A model generated the notes under the pieces. The model saw only the letters and a program-made list of their open reading frames with translations. It did not search any database and was not told the DNA's origin. A stretch of 64,000 bases of DNA from Dendrobium chrysotoxum. Its lineage: Eukaryota; Streptophyta; Magnoliopsida; Asparagales; Orchidaceae. The first letter of the stretch is position 1; each line of letters begins with the position of its first letter. Positions 1-11,869 of this stretch are shown here, piece by piece. The DNA lies in contig CM034312.1 in the NCBI GenBank assembly GCA_019925795.1, forward strand, positions 1,706,501-1,770,500. The letters run 5' to 3'. The position numbers and the translations under genes were made by a program.

Positions 1-547
1 GCTCTGAAGAGAGCTCTTGAAACCTCAGAGCTCTCTCCAATCTCCAGCCAAAAGGTCCACCTCATGTTGAGAGTGTGGGTATATTTATAGATTTTTATGA
101 GTGGCACACCCCATAAATATAGAGAAGATTCGGGGCAAATTCGGAGTGCTCCATCGGATGACTCGTATTGATTCCTCCGATCATAGAGAGTTTTTCAATT
201 GTTTATGTGCCTTAACGATGTCAGAATTCAGCAATCTTGGGCTCGTTGGATTCGTCTCGCCGAGCCGCTCGATTTGACTATAAGCATGCCATATTTGGGT
301 ATCATTTTGTCATCCAAATAATACTTTAATCCTTCCAAATGAGATTCAGGTTCCCGATTTGGACCCATTTGGGCTCGGGTTGGACCGAATTTGGTGTCGT
401 CAGGTTCGTCTCTTTGAGACGTTCAGTTTGACTATAAGTTTGCCGAAATTGGAATTCAGATGATCTTAAATTTAATTTTCAAAAGTTTCTAATTTGAATA
501 TGCCTCGAGAGTCATGCATGATTAAGAAGATTTTTTGTGACATATCA
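1..547 (-). mobile_element. Truncated LTR, same family as the solo LTR at 53504-55056
   Basis: Read on the minus strand, this stretch matches the first part of the LTR at 53504-55056 for about 540 bases. Shared landmarks are a start of the form TGATAYGTCA (here at 547), a CTCGAGGC block, a run on sequence identity around the promoter, and a CTATAAATA box (about 80-100 here). The element points left and leaves the window, so its other end and any internal region cannot be seen. The 5 bases next to the outer end are GATAT; no matching duplication can be checked. Confidence 0.8.
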
Positions 548-1068
548 GATATATTTGCTGATCCAATAATTAGACATACAGTTATGCAAAATGATTGAAA
601 TCATTATATTTATTTTGAGATTTCAGTATTAGCATTGAGATTACAAACAAAAATTATCGTGTAAGTTTGTAAATAAATATTTTTTAAATGACTAATAAGG
701 CATGCTAAAAAAAATAAATGATGCCGAAGCATTAACTTAGGAAAAAAAAACTATTATCAAAATATTTATTATCTTTCAGATTTAATAACAATAAATGTTA
801 TTTTTATTTAATATAATTTAAGATTGAATATAATATAAAAATTAATTGATTAAAATGAATTTCATTAATCTCAAATAAATTGAATATTAGACAATTTTTC
901 TCATACAAAATTATTTTATTTTATTTTAGAACAAAAGACCTCAACCACCGCTCCACAGACACAGCTCAGCACCACATCACAGCATTTTTGTTTATTTTTT
1001 TTGGAAAGCATCACTGCGCAATGCTTGTGTCTTTCTATGCGTCGTTCCGTATAGGATCATTTTCCGCG
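548..1068. other. AT-rich upstream region of AGT2, nothing recognised
   Basis: The stretch is AT-rich with A and T runs and no coding signature. It separates the truncated LTR from the AGT2 core promoter. The open frame that starts near 880 and runs into exon 1 is out of frame with the aminotransferase and has no recognisable protein similarity. Confidence 0.6.
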
Positions 1069-1086
1069 GTTATATATGCTGACGTC
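1069..1086 (+). promoter_or_regulatory. Likely AGT2 core promoter: TATA box with an adjacent ACGT-core motif
   Basis: A TATATAT run at 1071-1077 is followed by TGACGTC (1080-1086), a bZIP-type ACGT-core site. It lies about 70 bases before the start codon at 1145, leaving a short leader. The assignment rests on position and motif only. Confidence 0.45.
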
Positions 1087-1144
1087 TGGCGCCAAAACAC
1101 ACTGTGTCATTCAGCCCTAGATCACTCGCACTCAGGTCGCGACA

Positions 1145-4100
1145 ATGTTCTCGCAGAGAAATCTATGGCGGAAGAGCTTAGGAACCAAATCCGCGCTCAC
1201 TCAAATCCTCCGGCGAACGCTCTTCGCCTCAACGCCTTCGCCGTCGCCGTCCGAGCGGCCGCCGGTGCTCCCGCCCTTTGACCACCAACCAACTCCCTAC
1301 AACAAGATGATGGCCGACGAGATACTCAAAAAGCGAAAGAGTTTCTTGGCCCCTCCTTTTCTACTATTACCAAAAGCCTGTTAGTAACCCTTCTAAATCG
1401 ATTTGTTTTGATTTTCTCCTTCACTATTTCGAGTCATCTAGGAATTCTTATTCAACTCGGTTATTTTGGTTTTTGCCTTCACGTATCATGCGCCCTTTGG
1501 CTCCATAGCTAAACATTGTGGAAGGGAAGATGCAGTATCTTTATGATGAGAGTGGGAAGCGTTATCTTGATGCATTTGCTGGAATCGTGACTGTTTCTTG
1601 TGGGCATTGCCATCCTGATATTGTTAATGCGGTGGTGGAACAAACTAAGCTCCTCCAGCATACTACCACAATTTATCTTCACCATGCCATTGTCGAGTTT
1701 GCCGAAGCATTGGCATCGAAAATGCCTGGAAACCTAAAGGTGTTGGCTTTACTTCTAAATGATGGTATTGACTATTTGTTTCTGTTCTCTTATAAAGAAA
1801 GGCTTTTATTTTCATTGAACGCAGGTTGTTTATTTTGTGAATTCCGGGACTGAAGCTAATGAGTTAGCAATGATGATGGCTCGGTTGTACACTGGAAATC
1901 TTAACATGATAGCTCTGAGAAATGCATATCATGGTGGCAGCGCTGGAACGCTTGGGCTGACTGCTTTGCATACTTGGAAATACCCAATCCCTCAGGTTCT
2001 ATATATAAATCGGATTTTAGCGGACACAGCTCCTTCCACATAACTTTCTTACAACTAACACACTCTAGTGTATCTAGTTTTACGAAGCAGGATTTAATCT
2101 CATAATTTTTTTAAATTATCAAGAAAGTTGTAGCCAAATAGAATGATAGCAGCTTTCTAAAAAACAAAGAAAGAAAAAGAACTACCCCAAGCAGATGCTA
2201 AGAGTCTATGCAGTTATATGTTACATAAGTTTCAGTCTTGCATTGATGGATTTTCAGAATTTTATTCTGAACTAAATGGAATTGCAATCTACTCTTGTTA
2301 TTATCTTGAAAATTCCACCACTAAATCATCATCAACCTTATCCTAACTATTTGGATCAAAGTCGATGAATTCATTCCTGTTGAACATGTGGTGTGAACTT
2401 CAACTTGTGCAAGTTTCTTTGTACTCCTATTGGCCATATAACCTTAGGTTATCATTCTAGTGCCTATTTTTTACATTAATCTATCTATCCACCTATATTA
2501 ACGCATTTTCTGTCTTTATACCTGTCCCAAAATACATAAGTTTTTCTGCTATCTCATCTTCAGTAGGTCCCACTCCCATTGTCTCCATAATCTCTCCCTA
2601 ATACAATTGATTTCTTAGTTTTTCCTCACATTATATTAACATTCACATTTTGTGATATCCAACTTAGCTATCAATGACTTTTTTGTTGGCTAATACGCAG
2701 ATAAAGATGACAAGGCCGATCTAAATTAATTTAATTTCTTTTTTTACATCATTTGCATGATAGGTATCTGCTTGACAATGCTGTTGTATTCGTCTAATTT
2801 CAGAAAAGGAGCAAATGTTGCCACTTATGCATCTCAAAGAGATTCTAATTCCTTTACAGGGCGAAGTTCATCATGTTATGAATCCCAATCCATATCGAGG
2901 GGCATTTGGCTCCGATGCTTCTCGTTATGCTGACGAAGTCAAGATCATATTGCTTATGCTACTCCAGGAAGTGTTGCAGGATTTATTGCGGAAACATTTC
3001 AGGTCTACTTTCACTATTTTGTCAACAGGAAACATTCATGCGCTAGTATCATATCAAACGCATATTTTTTTTCCAAAAGATTTCCTTGTCCTCGTTCTGT
3101 AGGGAGTTGGAGGTGCAGCAGAATTAGCTCCTGGATACCTGAAATTAGTATATGATATTGTGCATCAAGCTGGTGGTGTCTGCATAGCTGATGAGGTTCA
3201 AAGTGGCTTTGGTCGCACTGGAAGTCATTATTGGGGCTTTCAGACACAAGGTGTCATTCCCGATATTGTCACAATGGCAAAGGTCTCTTGCTAGTACAAA
3301 CATCAAGGAATTCTTTTTTTTTTTTTCTGGAAGTTCCAAAATTCATTAATGTATTATATTGTTTGACTTATATTTTAGTATCATATAACTCATGAATTCG
3401 AGATAATCAACATCTCGCTTCAGTCCATCTGACAAATTAATGTTAATAGCACTTGTGATCCTTAGATTAAGGATGAATGTTATATTTAAAAAATGCAGGG
3501 CATTGGTAATGGCTTACCATTGGGAGCAGTAGTCACGACTCCTGAGATAGCTCAAGTAATGTCTCAAAGGATACAATTCAATACATTTGGTGGGAATCCT
3601 GTGTGTTCTGCTGGTGGACATGCAGTGCTTAAGGTTCTTGACAAGGAGAATCGTCAACGCATTGTGCAGATGTCGGGTCTCACTTAGTTGGACGATTGAA
3701 AGAACTTCAACATAAACATGAAAGTGAGATTTTCTACCTAGATTTTGCTTATTGTACATTACCTAACACATTCAATCAACCTACATGATTTGTATATAGA
3801 AAGGCCTTGCAAATTCTTGGCTTTTATGTACATAAAATATTTTGCTATTCATTTCATGGCAGATTTTGATTACTAAATACGGTGATGGGTTAAGAGAAGC
3901 AAGATTCTACATTCGTTTGTATTTAAATGTGTATGGTTATCTGCTTTTTAGTCCAAACACCTTTTGGAGACTTTTGGTTCTTACTTTTTACATTCCATAA
4001 TGTGCAATAATGAAGTGAGATGTGTTTCTTTTATCATACTGCAGTTATTTTCGTGATATTTGCTCTTATTAGATTCAAATGCTCATTATTGGTTGTCCAG

Positions 4101-4677
4101 AAGATTGATTTCATGATGCATGACTAGAAATTTATCTTGAGATTCACTAACATTTAACTATAGTCTGTTCATCAAATATTTGAAGTTCTCAAAATGATCA
4201 CTTCGACTTCACGGTTCCATGTCATACAAATTCCTCATTGAGTAATGTTTACTTTCCAGTCATTGGAGATGTCAGAGGCAGGGGACTAATGCTTGGTGTG
4301 GAACTCGTCACTGATAGAAAAGACAAAACTCCAGCCAAAGCAGAGACTTTGATATTATTTGAGAAGCTTTAAAGGTTGTCTTGTTTGATTTTTTTTTTCC
4401 CTTAATTAGTGTTTATCTTATACTTAATAAATCTTCTACACTTCTTAGATCTGGGAGTCCTACTTGGGAAAGGAGGTCTTCATGGGAATGTATTCCGAAT
4501 AAAACCACCAATGTGCTTCAACAAAGAGGACGCAGGTTTTTATTCTTCTTTTTTTCTCTCAAAGCATGATGTTTATTAGTGCATTATTACTTGTTCCTAT
4601 TTCATTAAATTGATAACTTGCTTCCTGTTGCAGATTTCCTGGTGGATGCATTGGACTATGCCATCTCCACCATTTGA
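1145..4677 (+). CDS. AGT2: Alanine:glyoxylate aminotransferase 2 homolog, mitochondrial (9 exons, with one-base lesions)
   Basis: This is a class III, pyridoxal-phosphate-dependent aminotransferase that moves an amino group from alanine to glyoxylate. Exons are 1145-1379, 1509-1739, 1825-1995, 2860-3002, 3103-3282, 3499-3723, 4260-4374, 4449-4535 and 4634-4677; every junction is GT-AG and phases agree. They total 1431 nt, close to the usual 476-481 residues. The N-terminus (MFSQRNLWRKSLG...) is rich in R, S and T and lacks acidic residues, as a mitochondrial presequence should. Exon 3 holds NSGTEANELA, exon 5 the PLP aspartate motif ADEVQSGFGRTG, and the MAK|GIGNG lysine that forms the Schiff base spans exons 5 and 6. 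Breaks: the frame shifts near 1355-1361 (before FYYYQKP), about 2942 and about 3660, each consistent with lost bases, and an extra T at 4368-4370 creates a stop. All are small indels, so sequence error is as likely as a pseudogene. Family assignment is firm; the functional state is not. Confidence 0.93.
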
Positions 4678-4857
4678 GTTATGTTCCTTGAATTGAAATA
4701 ATAGTGCTTCAGTACTGCCTACGGAGTTTTGCGATCAGGCATACTGTAATTTCTTCTTTTCTTCCTCTACTATGATGTTGCAATTTGTGTTCATCTAAAA
4801 ATTTAAGAAGTTTGAGGAGGGTCAGAAGGAAATATTATGAATCAAATAAATTCAGCC

Positions 4858-5052
4858 CTTATTGTTTGTGTTGTTTACTATTATATTCATGAAGTTTTGG
4901 TTGTGATGATATGTTTCCAGCTCATGCTCTTATCAGCTCATGCTCCTATGAAATAAAAAATGAATTCAATTCTTGTTTGTATGAGTTGTGTACTAATATT
5001 AATGAAGTTCAGGTTGTGATGATATGTTTTGTGCTTATGCTCTTATAAGCTA
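4858..5052 (+). repeat. Diverged duplication, about 110-bp spacing, 3' of AGT2
   Basis: Two similar blocks (about 4858-4940 and 4971-5052) share GGTTGTGATGATATGTTT followed by a CTCATGCTCTTAT-like string. It is a short local duplication with no coding signal. Confidence 0.6.
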
Positions 5053-5092
5053 TCAATTGCTTCCTCTTATCCTGTTTGTCAGAATATATTTA

Positions 5093-5489
5093 GGAGCTGT
5101 TTAATTGGCTAAAAAAGAAATATAAAATAGAATATAGTGTCAAAGGAATTTAACATATTTAAAATTATTTAGAGAGTATAAAGTAAATGCATTGATTATT
5201 TTATTTTATTCTTTGCTTGAAATAAATTGAATGTAATATAAAAGCCCAAATGTGATGGTGGCTGATGGCCAGTGGTTAGTAGTAGTTGGTGGGCAACAAC
5301 GATGAGTGGTGGTTGCAGGCAAAAATGATAAAGAATTAACAATGTATTTGAAAATGGTTAATGTAATGAATTTCAATTACACTAAAATTATACTAGAGCA
5401 TGAATTTCTTTTAATTCAAATTAAACATTAATATTTTTAAAATCCTTGTATTTAAAAAAATTTTATTTTTCTTCAAACTAAATAGTCTC
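5093..5489. mobile_element. Tourist-like MITE with TTA target duplication
   Basis: The element starts GGAGCTGTTTAATTGG and ends CAAACTAAATAGTCTC, imperfect inverted repeats of about 16 bases. TTA stands directly outside both ends (5090-5092 and 5490-5492), the duplication typical of PIF/Harbinger-Tourist elements. It is 397 bp and non-coding, with an internal G/T-rich stretch near 5255-5325. A similar stretch in the opposite sense occurs near 43535-43628. Confidence 0.65.
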
Positions 5490-5512
5490 TTAAATATTAT
5501 AGTTAGAGACTT

Positions 5513-5632
5513 GGGCTTCATTTGGGACGGCTTTCTTACTGTTTCTTAAAGCAGTTTTTTAGTACAAAAAATTTAATTTTTAAACTAGAAAATTGCTTTA
5601 AGAAGCAAAAGAAAATCGTCCCAAATGAAACC
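5513..5632. mobile_element. 120-bp foldback MITE
   Basis: The two halves are inverted copies of each other. The left end reads GGGCTTCATTTGGGACGG and the right end, reversed, GGTTTCATTTGGGACGAT; the repeat continues inward through TTTCTT...GCTTCTTAAAGCA. RNA copied from it would fold into one long hairpin. No target duplication is clear. A half-related copy is at 9592-9670. Confidence 0.7.
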
Positions 5633-7460
5633 TTATTTTCGACTTGTGGTAGGGCGAGTTTGATTATGGGTTTGAACTTGTGATGGAGCAGAAAAATTTT
5701 ATGAAAAAAAATTTGGATAAGAACAATGTGATCAAAATTTATTTAAATTTGATTTTGAAACGAGGTCTTCTATTCTTAAATAAAATTAAAATTACATATG
5801 TCTTAAATAAAATTCATCATTATAAAATATTTAGTTAAAAATAACATGACCCAAATATTTTTTTTTTCTCAGATTTCACGAGTGATTTAAATCACGAGAG
5901 AAAACGAATATAGGACAACTAATCTGCACATTGGGCCCCTCTTGAGTTTAATTTTAGCAGTAACGAAGGATTGAGGGCTTCGGTGTTCTCTCCAGCAAAT
6001 GCCATATTTTGTGTTAGTAAACTCTTCGATGTAAGAAAAGATCTTTGCTTATATTTTCTTCCTTTATTTCCTCCTGTTCAAGTGGTTGGATCATTTTGAT
6101 TTTTTCTTAAGAAAAAAAAAAACGTGTAGGGCTGTCTCGATACTATTTTATATTAGGATAAATTTTAAAATTATTAAATCTATTTTGAGATTAGTGTTGC
6201 ATTTATATTATACATATCTCTAAATAAATTTAATAATTTTTAAATTCATCATAATATAATTTAGGAGATTTATAAATATAACACTCAAATTTTTCATTTA
6301 TATATTTAACACCTAACCTAATCGAGATAATCAAACTCTCAATAAGGAAGTAGAATTCAATCGAGAAGGCATCAATGGGGGCGAAGAAAGAGTTCGCGAG
6401 ACTTACAAATTTGAGTTAAATTCACCCACAAAAATTCATTGGAGAAGATATCGATCGGAGTAATGTCGATTGCAGTCTCAACATATAAAAAAGAGAGTTA
6501 GTTTGACTCATCGATTTACGTTAAATTTGTTGGGGAGATGAGGAGTAAACACCATAATGATGAAACAAGCAAGAAAGTAAAAGTAGCGAAAAATAAAGGA
6601 CACTAGGATTTAACGTGAAAAAAACCCAAAAGAAGAAAAAAAATCACAGAGCCACACCACACCAAGAAATTTACTATGAAAATAAGAGAAATAACACAAA
6701 TCTCTTTTCTCTCTCACTCTCTCTTTACTTCTCTTCTTACATGCACCATTCTCAATCTCTCACACTCAAAACACAAGAGAAACCCAAGTAAAATAACCTC
6801 AACAGACATAAACCTTTAGAAAAATGAGAAAGAAAATCGTTCAGTTCTTCTCGTAGTGCTGCAGTGCCATATGCGGTGCTTAAGCATCTGTCTTGCACCG
6901 CTACAACGCCGTATCTATATCGCTGCAGTTCGTTCTGCTCTCTGTCGTTCATCTGAACCCAAGCTGGGGGTAAACCCCCACACCCCCAACACACAAGACA
7001 AACTTTGAGATCCGATACAACAAAAATAATCAGATTGATCAACACAATCAGATTCCACACATAATAAAATTCACCCAATACTAGAATTCAATACATCAAG
7101 GAGTTAGGGAGAAAAAAAGAGGAGAATTGGGATTTAAGATTTTGTACTCAAAGTTGTAGTTTTGCTATTTGGCGGGTGAATGAACTTGTTCAAATACTTT
7201 CATTTTTTTATGTTTTTGGATTTACATGCATGATATTTCAAATTAACTTATTTATATATTTAATAGCTGATTTTTTTTATTTACTGAACAAACAATTCAT
7301 TAAATTTGTTTGTCCCAACATCCACTTGTTCTAACTCAAAATCTCACCCTCCATCAAAAAAAGAGGGAAAGTCACAGAAGATCTTACTTAGAAAGGGAGC
7401 ATCCGACGAAGAAAAATTTACCGACCCATTTTGATTGAAAGTTATAAGGAGATGATGACA
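5633..7460. other. Non-coding spacer, probably degraded transposon sequence
   Basis: No gene is recognised. The stretch is AT-rich to about 6500, has a CT-rich run at 6701-6735 and short GC-richer blocks near 6840-6990. The longest open frame (about 6752-7078, minus) has no recognisable similarity. Confidence 0.5.
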
Positions 7461-8720
7461 TAAGTCATAATGATGTAGAACGAAGAGGGGCGGGATTAAA
7501 AAAATTTTGAAATCTGAAATTCAAAATTCAGGTTTCCTATAATTAAGGAATTTGAATTTGAAATTCAAATTAGAAGGGAAGGGAGGGAAGAGATGGATTA
7601 ATTATCTCTTTAATTAGAGCCATTAATTAGGGAGGAGATCATTAATATAGAGGGGAATTAATTGGGGAGGGAATATGGAAAGGGAAGGGCCGGCCATTAA
7701 GTGGAGTCCGGACGTCCGCACCTAATAATTTTCCATTAAGAGAGGAGGAGAGGTTATGGAAAGAGAATTTAAAAGGCTTTGATGGGAACTTAAATTAGGG
7801 AGAAATATTAAAATCACATCCAATTAAATTTTTAATTGGACCTAATTCAAATACTTTCCTAAAATAAGAATCCTAATTAGAAAACAAATTAATTCAAATT
7901 AATTTGAATTTTAAATTTAAATTTGTTACTAAATTAGAAGGGCTAAAATAGAAAAGGGTTTGAATGTAAAGGGAGATTTGTGGAGCCAAGGGGAAAGAAA
8001 GTGGCTGGCGGTTTGGTGAGGCTGGCGGCTAGGGAGGTTGGCGGGGAGGCTGGAGGTGGAGCTAATGTCGTGGGTGGGAAGAAGAAGAGGAGGCCGGTTT
8101 GTGTGACGTGGAGGGAAATTGTCCGGCGGTTCGGGGCTGGATGGGGAGGAGGCGGGGTTGGCCGACGTGGAGGAATTGAAGGAGATGGTGCTTAGGAAAA
8201 GAAGGAAAAAACAAAGACAACGAAACAAAAATAAAATAAAATCGATACAAATCATGAGTCCGGACTCTTCCTGCGGCTGGTGGGTATTACGTTGCCCTCC
8301 CCAAGGGACTTCAATCACGAGCCCGGATCCATCCTGCAACTGGTGGAAACAAGGTTGTCCTCCCATAGAACTTCTCCTCTTCAGAACTCACACAGAGATC
8401 AAGACAAAGGCTCAAAGTTTTTGTTATTAAAACATCTTTACCTCATACAAGAACAAGGGCCTCATATATAGGCATAAAGATAAAAGGAACAAAACAAAAG
8501 ACAAACATTGCCCCTTGGGCTTACATAAGACAACTCCCTTAAGTAAGGGTAAAAATGAAAAAATTCATAATAAAAATAAAAATTATAAATAACAAATTAA
8601 GATAAGGTGGAATGATCTCAACCGTCGATCGTCGTCTCCTCCTTTGATAATCTTCATGATCGGATGTCCGCATCACATAACTTTGATGTTATTTCAAAAA
8701 TTAATTGTGTGGGTAAATAA
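7461..8720. other. Repeat-like non-coding segment with overlapping frames on both strands
   Basis: A G-rich block (about 7960-8190) opens frames on both strands at once, which indicates base composition rather than coding. The layout (minus-strand TATA at 8463-8472, transcribed sequence to its left) would fit part of an LTR, but neither LTR end was found. Confidence 0.4.
8463..8472 (-). promoter_or_regulatory. TATA-like box, minus strand
   Basis: The minus strand reads CCTATATATG here, in a more GC-rich surrounding. It could drive leftward transcription of the repeat-like segment. There is no independent support. Confidence 0.3.
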
Positions 8721-9290
8721 AAAACATTACATATTAAATATATAAATTGAGTAATTTTAAATATTATGTATGTAAACTCTCTTTGTTTTTTATTTAATTT
8801 AATTTGAATATAACATGATCGAAATTCTAAGATTTAGTCTAAATTCATTCATTAGTTTTTTGTTATGGAGCTCAAGCCATAATTAATCTGAATCAAGTAC
8901 AATTAATTATAAATTTAATATTAATGATTTAAATATATACTTATCATTGTATTAAAAAAAACTTATAAATCCATATTAAAATGTATATAATCACTAGATA
9001 TTATTTAAATTATTTGGCAAAATTCTATCATTATTAAGAAAAATTTTCAATCTACCATCTTACCCTAAGAAGAATATTTTTTGCACGATATTACATGATA
9101 TTCATTCTATTTTTACCAAATAATCATAGAAATTTGATTTATCTAACTTATAATGCACACATTGATCATGAATATCTGCTATATGTTTATTTAGAGATAT
9201 TTACTTAGAAGTTCATTTTGGACAAATTATCTCAATTGAGAGATAACCTTTTGTATTCATAGACTATTTTATTTGACTTATTAAATATTC
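8721..9290. other. AT-rich spacer, nothing recognised
   Basis: Low-complexity AT-rich sequence. No coding frame, RNA gene or repeat structure was seen. Confidence 0.5.
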
Positions 9291-9295
9291 AAACT

Positions 9296-9530
9296 TAACT
9301 GGGGGTAGGCATCAATAGTCCATCATAGGACTAGTGACACGTGAACATCACCGAGGCTAATAGTGCGAAGGAGACTAGGAGTTATAACGAAAGCTTATTA
9401 GAGGCATGCATCAACATGCGTGCTGGCGTGTAAAGGAGAAGAAGAGCTCGCTAAAGGTAGGCATTGATGGAACCGATGATGTGAAGGATAAGAGGAGCTC
9501 ATTAGAGGCAGACATTGTCAGGATCCCGTG
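9296..9530 (+). repeat. Degenerate tandem repeat, about 52-bp period
   Basis: Blocks of the form AGCTCATTAGAGGCAGACAT recur at about 9392, 9445 and 9496 (spacings 53 and 51), with a weaker upstream copy containing GGGGTAGGCATCAA near 9301. The copies are well diverged. Confidence 0.6.
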
Positions 9531-9591
9531 GCTTGTTAAGGATGGAAATTCGAATCCTTAGCTTGAGCACATGTTCAAACTTAGGCTTCAT

Positions 9592-9670
9592 TTGGGACGG
9601 TTTTTATTGCTTCTTAAAACGGAGTTGTATACAAAAATTAAAAATTTTGTACTAAAACTCCAAGCCTTAG
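9592..9670. mobile_element. Partial copy of the foldback MITE
   Basis: It shares the end GGCTTCATTTGGGACGG and the inner TTGCTTCTTAAA with the 120-bp foldback element at 5513-5632. The right arm has been replaced or lost and ends in AAGCCTTAG. Confidence 0.55.
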
Positions 9671-10033
9671 TCTCGAACCAGCTTGAATAATTTCAAGTTT
9701 CGAAAGTCTTACAAGTCTAATAAGCAGTCTACAATACAATAAGTCATCACTTATTGGGAGTATTTTGATCCAAAAGGTATTTTGAATCATATTTGTACTT
9801 CGAAACAGTGCAATAAATCAGAAGCAAAACTTGCTGTGGCAGTGCGAAGCATCAAAGGAAATGTTGCCTACCTTGTAGTGCAATTTGAAAGAAATGATGG
9901 ATAATAAATAATAAAAAAAATCAATATTACATTCAAAACTACAAAGAAGATGGACAATAATTTACAAGAACATAGGAAATTATACATTTGGGAGGTGCGT
10001 ACCATTCAAAATGTCATCTCTACATTGATTTAC

Positions 10034-10085
10034 TGCCAAATGCTTGATATTCTGGTTCATGCCAAATGCTTGATATTCTGGTTTA
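10034..10085 (+). repeat. Two perfect tandem copies of a 26-bp unit
   Basis: TGCCAAATGCTTGATATTCT and its continuation occur twice head to tail, starting at 10034 and 10060. The rest of 9671-10382 is the 3' flank of the CAX exons and holds nothing else recognised. Confidence 0.85.
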
Positions 10086-10382
10086 CCACAAGCTCTCCAC
10101 CAAAATCAAACAGAAGAACACTGAAATAATTTTGACATGAGAAATCTTCTGTAAAGGTTGGACGGCAAAATTTGACTGAGTGGTTTAAACTTCACTGCAA
10201 AACCAGCGAAAAACATTCAAATTTACCCAACAGCACAAAAACTCATTACTGATAAACCAGGATGAAGCTTGACACATGCGAATAGTGGCTTATATAGAGA
10301 ACGTGAAAGTTGCCTCCAGGCTTCAGCCAATTAAACCACCATAATGCTGGAGATTGTTGGAATTGCGTTAAGATTTACACCA

Positions 10383-11334
10383 TTAGCGTGATCTGATACG
10401 CGCATGAAGATGGCAGAAAACATTCAAGTTAGAAAAAACAAGTGTAGGATCCTGTGAAAAGAAATAGGATTTCTATTCAGCAATTTCCACTGAATAATAA
10501 TTACCTGATGGGGTTCTAAAAACAAAAAACAAGCGGCAATAACCACGTAAGCAAGAACAAGCACAAATCCCTTTAGATAGTGTGAGGTTCCATCCTGCAA
10601 AAATTGAAATGTTATTTCTGGCTGTATGAGAAGAATAATGGACTTCAAATTGATCATTTCCGCATGTGTAAAAGCCATTAAAAATTCATTAATCAATAAG
10701 AACAACTTTAGAGCAGTCAAGAAAGCAAACAATATATAATTAGTTTAGCAATAGCTGCCAATACACAGTTTGCGGAAGAATTGGTTCAAGTATTTGGCAC
10801 TTCAGTTCTAAATGAAAATGTAATTCAGTCAAGGAGGAATGCAGCAATTATGCAGGTAAGACTGCATATAAATAGATAATTCCCTCACCCATAATGAAAA
10901 CAATGTAATTAAAATTGAGCCAACCAAAGAACCAGTCTCCAGTAGCTTAAAATCAAGATCCATTTGCATGCCCATTATCCATGCCATAATTACACTTAAT
11001 GGAACCTGTCACATATGACAAACATCATTAAAGTTGGTATGTAACCTACAGATATGATAATAGAAGGAAAGATGTTTTATAGATTTATTGAATTCTTTTT
11101 AAATCCCTACCACAAACATGGAAATCTGAGTTGCTGAACCCAATGTTACTCCAAGGGTAATGTCCTGCAACAAATGAACATCTACTCCTGGTAAATATCA
11201 TCTTTATTATAACCATTTGCAAAAACATGATGTTTGATAGCGGCCTACCAGTTTGTTCTTTAAAGCAAAAATGATTGCACCAGCATGTTCAGCTGCATTT
11301 CCAATAATTGGCAGTAATATGACACTAATGAAAA
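10383..11334 (-). CDS. CAX: 3' exons of a CAX-type vacuolar cation/proton exchanger
   Basis: Five exons read leftward: 11334-11249, 11164-11111, 11005-10889, 10594-10505 and a probable last exon 10451-10383 ending in TAA. All junctions are GT-AG and phases agree. They encode the C-terminal half of a Ca2+(cation)/H+ antiporter of the tonoplast. The first carries the second exchanger motif, LPIIGNAAEHAGAIIFA; next come DITLGVTLGSATQISMFV, VPLSVIMAWIMGMQMDLD and DGTSHYLKGFVLVLAYVVIA, all hydrophobic helices in family order. The last exon adds about 22 unfamiliar residues and is less certain. Exons 1 and 2 lie far upstream at 51940-51656 and 42872-42811. The part between exon 2 and this block, with the acidic loop and the first exchanger motif, was not found. 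As assembled the gene is incomplete: it may be disrupted, or its middle may lie in the N gaps. Confidence 0.9.
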
Positions 11335-11660
11335 CTGGTTGACAAGCCCCAAGATTCCGATGCAGCCTAGTCAGGGAGATTATGCTCGTCAAAGCAACAT
11401 TCTTTGGTGAAGAAAAAAGCAACTTTGGTGCAGAGAAGGGAACGCAAACCAGATGAACAATTATTTTGGTATTATCGAATTCATAAAAAATGCGAAGGAT
11501 TGTTGCTATACAGCCATTAATAGAGCAACCATATTTCGAAATAAATGCAATGACACAGTAACGTGGCAATACATGATTAGAGGAATGGTAATATCATAAA
11601 AACAGTTGAATACATTCTTTTGAACTTTTTTTTTAAAAAAAAATTACAAGTCATCCTTCT

Positions 11661-11864
11661 CATTCTAGCGGATATTTTGGGTCTATTGTTCAGAGTGATG
11701 GTGATATAGATGGAGATATTATTACTAGAATTCAAGTTGAATGGTTGAAGTAGAGGAATGCTTCAGGTTTGTTGTGTGATAGAAAAGTATTGCTCAAACT
11801 TAAGGAAAAATTTTATAAGATGGCGGTGAGACCTGCAATGCTTTATGGTGCAGAATTGTTGACC
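11661..11864 (+). pseudogene. LINE reverse-transcriptase fragment (C-terminal part)
   Basis: Frame with FGSIVQSDGDIDGDI, then RNASGLLCDRKVLLKLK and FYKMAVRPAMLYGAE matches the well-known C-terminal part of plant LINE reverse transcriptases (form YLGSI...WMKWR...RPAMLYG). One TGG codon of the family is TAG here, so the copy is dead. It is about 68 codons long and lies between the CAX 3' exons and the sequence where upstream CAX exons would be expected, on the opposite strand. Confidence 0.85.
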
Positions 11865-11869
11865 TTCAC

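Noticed and set aside
7929..8430. Overlapping frames of 103-145 codons on both strands
   Set aside because: Open on both strands at once in a G-rich block; no recognised similarity or gene structure.
11207..11569. The whole 120-codon minus-strand frame as CAX coding
   Set aside because: Only the part from 11334 leftward matches the family; upstream of the CAG acceptor the frame is intron.
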